A DNA stretch of 64,000 nt, from contig NZ_SGWZ01000003.1 in assembly GCF_004216755.1 (NCBI RefSeq), positions 186,001 through 250,000 of the forward strand, in the 5' to 3' direction. This DNA comes from Kerstersia gyiorum (GTDB lineage Bacteria > Pseudomonadota > Gammaproteobacteria > Burkholderiales > Burkholderiaceae_B). The translations under genes were made by a program, and so were the position numbers. Below are positions 8,729 to 15,851 of the stretch, piece after piece (position 1 is the first letter of the stretch; every line of letters begins with the position of its first letter). A model generated the notes under the pieces. The model was not told the DNA's origin, did not search any database, and was given only the letters and a program-made list of their open reading frames with translations.

Positions 8729-9184
8729 ATGATTCGTCATGATATTTCTCACTGGCCCTTGGCACTTAGCCTTGCACACGGTGCATCTTCTCTGGAAGAC
8801 ATAGAAAAATTCATGTCTGCCTGGAGTGACTGGCTGGCTCAGGATGAGTCATTTTCCATATTGCGAGTTTTTTTAGACCCACAGTCTACCGAGCGTTCAG
8901 CTGGCTCTGGGAACTCAACAAAATCATGGCTTCAAGATCAAGCTTCGCGCATTCGGGAACAAGTGATTGGTATAGCAACCGTGGTTCCGCCCAGCGAGTA
9001 TGAGCGGATAAGCAAGATAAACGCAGAGAGGTTGTTTGGCGTACCAGCCAGAACTTTTCTAGACGCGCATGCAGCTTTATTGTGGCTGCAACAAGAAATA
9101 TTTAGTCCCCGGGGATTACTTCTCCCCAATGACGATATTTTGAGAAGCATTAGACTTTATAAAAGTGAATCGTCCGAAATTTAA
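8729..9184 (+). CDS. Small soluble protein, possibly STAS/SpoIIAA-like, third gene of the ABC operon
   Basis: This 151-residue protein starts at ATG 8729 behind GAAAGGA. It has no signal peptide and no membrane segment. It opens with a beta strand (HWPLALSLAHG), then a helix (SLEDIEKFMSAWSDWL), a second strand (FSILRVFLDP), a helix (WLQDQASRIREQ), a strand (VIGIATVVPPS) and a C-terminal helix (FLDAHAALLWLQQEI). This alternating pattern resembles STAS-type regulatory folds, but that is only secondary-structure reading and not family recognition. The 27-base spacing from the ABC pair suggests that it serves or regulates that transporter, much as STAS domains do in other transport systems. No catalytic motif is visible. 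Confidence 0.65.
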   Translation: MIRHDISHWPLALSLAHGASSLEDIEKFMSAWSDWLAQDESFSILRVFLDPQSTERSAGSGNSTKSWLQDQASRIREQVIGIATVVPPSEYERISKINAERLFGVPARTFLDAHAALLWLQQEIFSPRGLLLPNDDILRSIRLYKSESSEI

Positions 9185-9232
9185 CTAGCCTGAGTCTGTA
9201 TGTAATGACCCAAGCATGCGCGTCCCAGCACG

Positions 9233-9460
9233 CTATCGCACTGCTGTCCCCTTCGTGTCGAAGTAGTGCGCAATGTCCTTGGTCAGGTGGGCGACATTGA
9301 TACGGGTTTTGCCGCGAAAGTTTTGCGATACCGAGAAGGAGCTTCCGGGCATCAAGAGGATGTCCCTTGCCTCCAGGCGCTCGATGTAATCGGATGGGTC
9401 TTCGGTGTCGGGATGCTCAATCTACAAGAACATGCCACCGTCCGGCTCAATCTCGAAATT
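9233..9460 (-). pseudogene. Remnant of a class I/II PLP-dependent aminotransferase (C-terminus only)
   Basis: Read on the minus strand, this stretch gives about 75 codons of an aminotransferase C-terminus: EIEPDGGMFL, then a stop, then IEHPDTEDPSDYIERLEA, ILLMPGSSFSVS, and RGKTRINVAHLTKDIAHYF before the natural stop at 9233. The internal stop is TAG at 9422-9424, where this family usually has Trp (GGMFLW), so a single TGG to TAG change explains it. The N-terminal 80% of the gene is missing. It is a dead fragment and marks old rearrangement between the two hemophore loci. Confidence 0.7.
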
Positions 9461-9468
9461 TGACCTCC

Positions 9469-9750
9469 TCAACGAGAAAATTCTACTTCTGTCTTCATCG
9501 CTTTTGCGGGAGGATTACCACCCAAAGCCATCAAAAAAGCAAGAACCACCAGCAAAAACAGGGTCGCAAATGCTGCACCAACCAACGTAACCAAAATTTC
9601 GGACGGTTCAAAATCAGGGGCAAAGCCGTTAGAAACAAAAAACACCAACAAAAACAAACCGCCAAAACACAAAACAAAAGCCCAAGCACTTAACATCAAG
9701 CTCCGCGGCCTGATGCTCAAAGACAGCCACGCAATCAGATTTTTCTCCAC
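9469..9750 (-). CDS. Hypothetical 93-residue protein with two membrane helices
   Basis: The frame starts at GTG 9750 and stops at 9469, just 8 bases before the aminotransferase remnant. The product shows two hydrophobic stretches (MLSAWAFVLCFGGLFLLVFFVS, about residues 19-40, and ILVTLVGAAFATLFLLVVLAFLMAL, about residues 52-76) separated by an acidic turn (DFEPSE), and a short polar tail. I do not recognise it. The upstream SD is weak (GAGG) and the region is A+T rich. It may be a real small membrane protein or a leftover of the same rearrangement. Confidence 0.4.
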   Translation of the reverse strand: MEKNLIAWLSLSIRPRSLMLSAWAFVLCFGGLFLLVFFVSNGFAPDFEPSEILVTLVGAAFATLFLLVVLAFLMALGGNPPAKAMKTEVEFSR

Positions 9751-9864
9751 CGCAAACCTCTCAAATATTTATTAAATAGCCATTCATATCAGAATCACTT
9801 CATTCTGATAAAGTCAACCCTCTACCCATATTCGCCTAGCGGGACAGATACAACGACATCACCC

Positions 9865-9894
9865 AGAAAAATAAAACCGATTTTCGAAAGCGGT
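9865..9894 (-). terminator. Probable terminator of the has exporter operon
   Basis: On the minus strand, ACCGCTTTCGAAAATCGGT forms a stem (ACCG/CGGT and TTT/AAA with one mismatch) and is followed by TTTATTTTTC. It lies 56 bases beyond the stop of the TolC-family gene, the last gene of the operon. Confidence 0.55.
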
Positions 9895-9949
9895 CAGCCC
9901 CCCAGCAGCAAACAAAAAGCCGGATACAGCAATCAGTCACTAACGTTTT

Positions 9950-11521
9950 TCAATTCCCCTCCTGCGCCACCAACTGCCCATTCAGCGCCAGCACATCGTC
10001 CTCAGAAAACCGCCCGGCATAGAATTGCAGCTTGGCATAGGCCTGCAGCCATTCCACATGACTGCGTATCAGGTCCTGCCGCGCCCGGTAGGATTCCCGT
10101 TCGGCATGCAGGGCATCCGTGTTGGTGCGTTCGCCGCCAGCCACGCTTTTATGCATGGCCGCAATCAGTTCCATGCTGTCAGCGACATTCTGCTGCAAGG
10201 TTTTCACACGCTCCGCGCTACCGTGATAAACCCGGTAGTACTGTTCCAGCGTCGTGACCGTGCTGCGTGTCACTTGTTCCAGCTCATGCTGGGCCTGTTC
10301 CAGCCGATGGCTGGCTTGGCGGGTGGCGTAATAGCTGGAACCGCCACTGAAAATGGGGATGGAGACTTGCAGGCCGATTGTGTTGCTCCTGTAATCGCGC
10401 CCTTTGTTATTGATGGTGTCGGAGACGATGCGCTCATGCGTGGCAAAGAGTGACACCCTGGGCATGAATTGGCCTTTTTCCCGTTCGACGGTCAGGTCGT
10501 TGTAACGCACAGCAAGACGCGCCGCCTGGACCTCCGGGTTCTGCTGCTGGATGTCTGCCTGCAGAACCGCCAGGTCATCTTCCGGTAAAGCCGGTGCGCC
10601 TGAATGCGGATTAATGTCCAGCAGCGCTGAGGCCGTGACCGTTGCCCCCACGATGGCAGACAATTCCCGCAGCCGGTCAGCCAGCGCATTTTCATGGTTC
10701 ACCAGTTCTGCCTGGGTGGCGCCAAGCTGGGTGCGGGTTTCCAGTATGTCTATGCGCGTGCCCTCGCCTTCGGCCATCAAGCGTTCGTTGCCATTGAGCA
10801 TGTCCTGGTACACACGCACCTGCCTGCGCGCCAACGCCAGCGCATCCCGGGCCAGTACGGCATTCAGATAGGCGTCGATCAGCGTTACCGCCTGCTGCTG
10901 GAATTGCAGCCGATACTGGATATCCGCATATTCCGCCTGTGTCTTGCCCATGCGGTAAGTGCTGATGGCCGAATAATCGAAAAGCGTCTGTTCGACCGTC
11001 AGGCCGGCCCGGCGGCCATAGAAGGTATCTTCGGCGCGCACATGGCCGGTCAACGGGCTGTCGTAATACTCCGTCTGCTGCGTGCGGTTGCGCATGTAGT
11101 TGATGGAGGCCTGCGGCAGCAAGGCGGCGCGGGCAAGTTTGCCGGCGTCCTGCCCCGCCAGCTGCGCCGCACGCGCACCCTGCACTTGCGGGTCATTGAG
11201 CAGCATGCGCTCATAGGCCTGCACCAGATCCAGTGCGGGCAACTGTTCCGCCTGCCTGTCCGATGCCTGGTCTTCAAGCTGATGCGGTGCGGCGAATGCC
11301 ACGGGTTGTGTCTGGCGCAGCACCAATACGGATGGTGGCTGGACGCCAGCAGGTTCTGCCTGAGCATGATGGCCGCTATCCAGGCAAAGCAGCAAAGCCA
11401 CCACTGCTATCGACACCGGATGAGACACACGCCCGATGGCCCGCCCCCCTCGAATGCCTGCCCGCTGCCCCCTTTTCCCGGTTCGCCACCCACCCATTTC
11501 CGTCATCTCCGGCCCAGTCAT
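9950..11521 (-). CDS. hasF: TolC-family outer-membrane channel of the type I secretion system (HasF/PrtF-like)
   Basis: This 523-residue protein has an N-terminal signal region (SIAVVALLLCLDSGHHAQA). It then has the two internally repeated halves of the TolC/OEP fold: long heptad helices (for example LVQAYERMLLNDPQVQGA and DLAVLQADIQQQNPEVQ) and beta strands such as VSLFATHERIV. It is the outer-membrane exit duct for a type I substrate. The ATG follows the MFP stop with no gap (TAA then ATG), so the genes form one operon. About 50 residues precede the mature protein; a later start at an internal Met (MTEMGG) is possible. Its partners upstream are a PrtD-type ABC protein and an HlyD-type adaptor, and the only secreted candidate nearby is the HasA-like protein. 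Confidence 0.85.
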   Translation of the reverse strand: MTGPEMTEMGGWRTGKRGQRAGIRGGRAIGRVSHPVSIAVVALLLCLDSGHHAQAEPAGVQPPSVLVLRQTQPVAFAAPHQLEDQASDRQAEQLPALDLVQAYERMLLNDPQVQGARAAQLAGQDAGKLARAALLPQASINYMRNRTQQTEYYDSPLTGHVRAEDTFYGRRAGLTVEQTLFDYSAISTYRMGKTQAEYADIQYRLQFQQQAVTLIDAYLNAVLARDALALARRQVRVYQDMLNGNERLMAEGEGTRIDILETRTQLGATQAELVNHENALADRLRELSAIVGATVTASALLDINPHSGAPALPEDDLAVLQADIQQQNPEVQAARLAVRYNDLTVEREKGQFMPRVSLFATHERIVSDTINNKGRDYRSNTIGLQVSIPIFSGGSSYYATRQASHRLEQAQHELEQVTRSTVTTLEQYYRVYHGSAERVKTLQQNVADSMELIAAMHKSVAGGERTNTDALHAERESYRARQDLIRSHVEWLQAYAKLQFYAGRFSEDDVLALNGQLVAQEGN

Positions 11522-12886
11522 TTATTCCTCCGTCAGCGCCAGGCGGGCACGGTCGCGCAAGGGTTTGAGCAGATAGCTCATCATGGTGCGTTCGCCAGTC
11601 TTGATGAAGGCGGTCACTGGCATGCCCGGCTGTAATTGCAGGCCCGGCAGCACCTCCCTGCCCTGTAATTCATCAACATTGATTTCGACGTGGTAGTACG
11701 GCAAGCCCTGATAAGGATCTTCCAGACGATCTGCGGAAACGGTCTTGACGGTGCCTGGCAGCCTGGGGGTCGACGCGCGATTGAATGCCGCAAATTCCAG
11801 CTCTACTGGCTGTCCGACATGTATTTTGTCCACGTCCTGAACAGGCAGGCGGCCTTCAACTATCAAGGGCTGGTCCAACGGCACGATGTCCATCAGTTTG
11901 TCTCCGGCACTGACCACGCCGCCCTGGGTGAAAACAGCCAGGCCGGCCACGATGCCCTCGGTGGGTGCCAGAATCTGCATGTTGCCCACGTCATATCGCG
12001 CGCTGTCCAGGCGCGCGCCGAGGTCTGCCGTACGCGTGCGGGTTTCGGCCAGCGCCGTGCGCAGTTCCTTCTGATAATCCTCGCGCTGCTGCACAAGGCG
12101 CAGCTGGTATTCCTGCACCTGGCCTTGCAACTGTGCCAAACGCCCCTGGTCATCGGCAACGGCCCCAACCAATTGCAGGAACTGGCGTTCGGACTCCAGC
12201 AAACGGTTACGCGCCAACAAGCCATCGGCCGCCAGCGAACGCTGCCCGGCCAATTGGCGCTCAAAGGCCTCGCGCTGGCTCAGGCGAGATTGCAGGATGC
12301 GCAGCAGGCTGTCGCGCTGCTCGCGCAGGCCGCGCAAGGTAGCCTCCAGGCCATCGAGCGTGATTTGCTGGGCTCTGCGGCGGCTGTCGAACAATTGCCG
12401 CTGCGCCTGGATGATCTCCGCCCCCTGGGCCTGTCCCTCCTGCCCGGCCTGCAACAGGCGCTCATCGAAGCGGATGTCGCTCAGGCCATCACGTTCTGCC
12501 ATCAAGCGGTTCTCCATCGCCAGGCTGCTGAAGAACTGGAATTGCAGGGAATCCAATTGATTGGCTGCAACATTGGGTTCCAGCACGACCAATACCTGCC
12601 CCGCCTGCACGCGCTGGCCTTCGCTGACCAGAATGCGTTCAACCCGGCCGCCGGTGATCGGCTGCACCGCTTTCCGATTGCCACTGACCACCACCTTGGC
12701 TTCTACCGGCACCCCAGCATCCAAAGGTGCCAGCATGGCCCAGCCGAGAAACCCCATCACACCGACAAGCACGATGAGCCAGCCCAGGCGCACAAAGTAT
12801 CGTTCGTCCACCGACAGCAGTTCATCCCTGGCGTCGATCAAGCCGGCGCCCACCGGCAAGGCCCCTGTGTTCACTGGCATGCTCAT
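11522..12886 (-). CDS. hasE: HlyD-family membrane fusion protein of the type I secretion system (HasE/PrtE-like)
   Basis: This 454-residue adaptor has one N-terminal membrane anchor (LGWLIVLVGVMGFLGWAML, about residues 34-52). A biotinyl-lipoyl-like strand pair follows (VSGNRKAVQPITGGRVERILV), then a long coiled coil at about residues 130-280 rich in Gln, Arg and Leu. The C-terminal beta-barrel domain contains the HlyD signature region (PGMPVTAFIKTGERTMMSYL). It bridges the inner-membrane ABC protein and the TolC duct during secretion. The start overlaps the ABC gene stop by 4 bases. The length and domain order are those of PrtE/HasE. Confidence 0.88.
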   Translation of the reverse strand: MSMPVNTGALPVGAGLIDARDELLSVDERYFVRLGWLIVLVGVMGFLGWAMLAPLDAGVPVEAKVVVSGNRKAVQPITGGRVERILVSEGQRVQAGQVLVVLEPNVAANQLDSLQFQFFSSLAMENRLMAERDGLSDIRFDERLLQAGQEGQAQGAEIIQAQRQLFDSRRRAQQITLDGLEATLRGLREQRDSLLRILQSRLSQREAFERQLAGQRSLAADGLLARNRLLESERQFLQLVGAVADDQGRLAQLQGQVQEYQLRLVQQREDYQKELRTALAETRTRTADLGARLDSARYDVGNMQILAPTEGIVAGLAVFTQGGVVSAGDKLMDIVPLDQPLIVEGRLPVQDVDKIHVGQPVELEFAAFNRASTPRLPGTVKTVSADRLEDPYQGLPYYHVEINVDELQGREVLPGLQLQPGMPVTAFIKTGERTMMSYLLKPLRDRARLALTEE

Positions 12887-14694
12887 GCTCCTTCCTTGCG
12901 TTGTGCATAATTCATCGCCGCCCCGTAGGTGGGAATGGGCATGGCCCGAGGCTGTGGCATGCTGGCAGGCGCCCTGGGCGGCGCGCCACGCTGCATGCGC
13001 TGCATCACCTCGGCCAGCGGGCCGAAGTCGGCCTGTGCGCCGGCGTGCAGTACCAGCAGTTTGTCGGCCAGCTTGAGGATGTTGGGTTTATGCGTAATCA
13101 GTACGAGGGTGATGCCGGCCCGCTTGATGCGGGCGATGGCCTCAGCCAACATCGCATCACCCGCCTCATCCAGGTTGGCATTCGGCTCGTCGAGAACCAC
13201 GAGGCAGGGTTCGCCATACAGGGCGCGGGCCAGCCCCACCCGCTGGCGCTGGCCGCCCGACAAGCCCATGCCGTTTTCTCCCAGTTGTGTCTGGTAGCCG
13301 TCGGGCAGTTGCAGAATCAATTCATGCACGCCAGCCATCTGCGCAGCGGCAATGACCTGTTGTTCATCCACCCGGCCAGCCTCACTGGCCGCAAACCGGG
13401 CGATGTTCTCTGCCACAGTCCCCGCGAACAACTGGACATCCTGCGGCAGGTAGCCGATCAGCGCCCCCAGAGCTTCCGGCCGCCATTGGTCCAACGGGGC
13501 ACCATCCAGCCTGACTTTGCCGCGCAAAGGTAGCCAGGCATTGACCAGGCAACGCGCCAGCGTCGTCTTGCCCGAACCTGATGGGCCGATCACGACCAGT
13601 GTCTCTCCCGCTGCCAGCTTGAAGTGAATGCCATGCAGCACCGCCTGGGTCTGGCTAGGGGGAGCAGCCAGCAGTTGCTCGACCGCCAGATTGCCAGCCG
13701 GCCTGGGAAAATCCATGCCTTTTGCCAGCGGCGGAAAATCCTCCAGCAAACGGCTCAAACGCCGTTCGGCCTCCTTCACCTGCGTCCACTGGCGCGACGC
13801 GCCGATAATCTGGTCTATGGGTGCCAGGGCGCGGCCCAGCAGGATGGAGCCTGCGATCATCATGCCTGCCGTCATCTGGTGTTCCAGCACCAGCCACGCC
13901 CCCAGGCCCAGCGCCAGGGATTGCACCGCCATGCGCAATGACTTGTTCCAGCCCTGTATCTTCGCCATGCGTGCACTGGCCAGGTTCTGTTCACGCACAT
14001 AGCCCAGATGCTGTCCGGCCCAGCGCCGGCGCAGGTTCGCCAGCATACCCATGCCGGCTATGGCCTCGGCGTTACGTAAATTTGCGCCGGCATCGCGGCG
14101 CGACGCAATGGCCAGTTCCCCGGCTCTCTGCAAATGCGGGCGGCTGACACGCTCATTGATCCAGGCCACGCACATCAGCAGCACCGTGCCGCCCAGGGCA
14201 AACCAGCCCAGTGCGGGGTGGAAATAAAACATCACCAGCACATACACCGGGAACCACGGCGCATCGAACAGCGCGAACAGCGATTGGCCGGTGGCGAACT
14301 GGCGCAGCTGCTGCAAATCCTCCAGCGGCTGCGCTGCGTTGAGCTTGCCGGTCCTGAGGTTGGCACTAAAGGCCGCGTCATAGACACGTGGCGCCAGCTG
14401 GCGGTCAAAGCCCGTGCCCAGGCGCAGCACCACCAGCGAGCGCACCCACTCCAGTGCCCCCATGAACGCGTACATGCCCAGCAAGATGAGCGTCAGCATC
14501 AGCAAGGTCATCTCATTACCGGACGTCAGCACCCGGTCATACACTTGCAGCATGTACAGGGCAGGGGCCAGCATCAGGATATTGATGACACCGGAAAACA
14601 CGCCGATGTGCACAAAACTGCTTTTATAGGTCAGCAGGGCACGGGCCAATTCACCACGCGCACTCCCTGCCGGCCGGGATTTATCCGCCGTCAT
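12883..14694 (-). CDS. hasD: Type I secretion ABC transporter, PrtD/HasD family
   Basis: This 603-residue exporter has six membrane helices over residues 25-300 (for example VFSGVINILMLAPALYMLQVYDRV cut at about 33-56, a PrtD-type hallmark). Walker A GPSGSGKTT lies at about 370-378, signature LSGGQRQR at about 478-485 and Walker B LVVLDEPN at about 498-505, with the switch His in LITHKPN. There is no N-terminal C39 peptidase or peptidase-like domain, as expected for HasD and PrtD, which recognise an uncleaved C-terminal signal. It is the first gene of the exporter operon. A 244-base gap separates it from the hemophore gene, with a terminator-like hairpin and regulator-like elements. Confidence 0.9.
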   Translation of the reverse strand: MTADKSRPAGSARGELARALLTYKSSFVHIGVFSGVINILMLAPALYMLQVYDRVLTSGNEMTLLMLTLILLGMYAFMGALEWVRSLVVLRLGTGFDRQLAPRVYDAAFSANLRTGKLNAAQPLEDLQQLRQFATGQSLFALFDAPWFPVYVLVMFYFHPALGWFALGGTVLLMCVAWINERVSRPHLQRAGELAIASRRDAGANLRNAEAIAGMGMLANLRRRWAGQHLGYVREQNLASARMAKIQGWNKSLRMAVQSLALGLGAWLVLEHQMTAGMMIAGSILLGRALAPIDQIIGASRQWTQVKEAERRLSRLLEDFPPLAKGMDFPRPAGNLAVEQLLAAPPSQTQAVLHGIHFKLAAGETLVVIGPSGSGKTTLARCLVNAWLPLRGKVRLDGAPLDQWRPEALGALIGYLPQDVQLFAGTVAENIARFAASEAGRVDEQQVIAAAQMAGVHELILQLPDGYQTQLGENGMGLSGGQRQRVGLARALYGEPCLVVLDEPNANLDEAGDAMLAEAIARIKRAGITLVLITHKPNILKLADKLLVLHAGAQADFGPLAEVMQRMQRGAPPRAPASMPQPRAMPIPTYGAAMNYAQRKEGA

Positions 14695-14717
14695 TACATC
14701 CCCAGCCTTTTTTACGG

Positions 14718-14748
14718 AAAAAAATCCCCCTCCCCACTGGCAAGGGGA
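14718..14748 (-). terminator. Terminator-like attenuator between hasA and hasD
   Basis: On the minus strand TCCCC (14744-14748) and GGGGA (14731-14735) pair across an 8-base loop. GGGGG and then ATTTTTTT follow, ending 24 bases before hasD. The stem is short and set off from the T run, so termination is probably partial. It would let the hemophore be made in excess over its exporter. Confidence 0.45.
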
Positions 14749-14761
14749 AAGCCGAAATCTG

Positions 14762-14782
14762 CCTGCAAAGTGTTTTTGCAGG
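14762..14782. repeat. Stable hairpin in the hasA-hasD gap
   Basis: CCTGCAAA and TTTGCAGG form an 8-bp perfect stem with a 5-base loop. There is no T run on either side. A second, larger hairpin (CCTGGC/GCCAGG core) lies at about 14826-14846. Both could protect the 3' end of the hasA message from exonucleases. Confidence 0.45.
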
Positions 14783-14784
14783 GG

Positions 14785-14801
14785 CTTCCGTAAACCGCTA
14801 G
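14785..14801 (-). promoter_or_regulatory. Third copy of the island regulatory element, upstream of hasD
   Basis: The minus strand reads CTAGCGGTTTACGGAAG, matching 14 of 15 positions of the core TAACGGTTTACGGAA found upstream of the AraC gene and, with one change (GGGAA), of hasR. A weaker fourth match (TTTACGGAAAAAA) lies on the opposite strand at about 14712-14724. It is a candidate operator for the AraC-family regulator of the island. Confidence 0.5.
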
Positions 14802-14938
14802 AATCAACGGCTTCCGGAACCCGGAACCTGGCCGCAAAGTGCCAGGCCCCGGTACTACCCGGTCAAGTGGTGGATCTTCCCGCTAGAAAATCACCAGCAC
14901 TTTTCCGATCAAACCTCTTGCATTTCTGGAATGGCTGC

Positions 14939-15772
14939 TTACGCGGCCAGCAGGAGGTCGCTTTCGACTTCTGCAGCAGCGACGGCATATGCATCAGCTG
15001 CAACAGCGCTGCTGGGAGCGTAGTCGTAGTAGCTGATCGACACGCCAGTGCCAGACAGTGCAGTTTGGATGTCTGCCCACGAGTCGGTGATATCCGAACC
15101 CTTGGACTCCAGGTACTTATCCAGCACCCACTCGAAGGCTTGAACACCGGTGTTGTCGAACGCCAGGCTGTACAGCACGGCAGAGTTCAGCGTTGCGTTC
15201 TCATACAGGCTGGCGTTAGCCAGGATGCTGGAAAGCACGGTGCCATCGGAGGCCGTTGCCGACACGCTGATAGCCGTGTTGCCGTTGTATCCCGAGCCAA
15301 ACAACGTGGCGGCGTAGTCCACGGCGATATTGAAACCGTTGACTACCAACAGCGGATAGCTGGTATTGAACGCAGTCAGTGTGGCAGCATCCGGAGAGGG
15401 ATTGTTGTCACCCGAGGGGGTGTAGCCGAGCGACAACTTATTCAGTGAACCAGATGTCACGAAATTGTAGGTACCATCGTAGCCGCCAGGGGTCGAAGGT
15501 GGCGTTGCAACTGCCGTATCCCACGAAAAGCCGCCAGTCGATTCCACCACGAACTTGCCACCACCGTTGATGGCATTGACATGATCCACACCTTGTCCCG
15601 CGTACACGTTGAAGTCGTAGATCTTGTTGCCGGTTTGGTAAATTGCAATACCTTCGTAGATATTGCCGTTCGTGGCCTTCACCGAACCGATATAGGCCGG
15701 ATCATGTTGCGTGTCGATGATGGTTTCATCGTAGCTATCACGCCAGTCGTCGATTGCAGTTTTCAAAGACAT
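14939..15772 (-). CDS. hasA: Divergent HasA-family hemophore secreted by the type I system
   Basis: This 277-residue protein has no N-terminal signal peptide but ends in an acidic-hydrophobic tail, VESDLLLAA, very like the uncleaved secretion signal of Serratia HasA (PELLAA). The HasA pattern is visible: an N-terminal helix (TAIDDWRDSYDET), VKATNGNIYEG (compare VNHTNGNV), a strand/loop region, NKLSLGY and the C-terminal helix pair. It is longer than the 188-205 residues of known HasA proteins. By eye alignment the His32 position is Ala33 and no His replaces His83. Tyr102 (GTYNF) is the best match to the Tyr75 heme ligand. The SD (CAGGAGAG) is strong. It sits between hasR and the exporter genes, so hemophore function is well supported by context, but heme binding must be inferred. 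Confidence 0.8.
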   Translation of the reverse strand: MSLKTAIDDWRDSYDETIIDTQHDPAYIGSVKATNGNIYEGIAIYQTGNKIYDFNVYAGQGVDHVNAINGGGKFVVESTGGFSWDTAVATPPSTPGGYDGTYNFVTSGSLNKLSLGYTPSGDNNPSPDAATLTAFNTSYPLLVVNGFNIAVDYAATLFGSGYNGNTAISVSATASDGTVLSSILANASLYENATLNSAVLYSLAFDNTGVQAFEWVLDKYLESKGSDITDSWADIQTALSGTGVSISYYDYAPSSAVAADAYAVAAAEVESDLLLAA

Positions 15773-15851
15773 GATGTCTCTCCTGTTTCACAAGCCGGTC
15801 GCAACTCCGGCAAAATTTGTTCCGACCCAGATGGCCGAAACAGCGAAAAAC

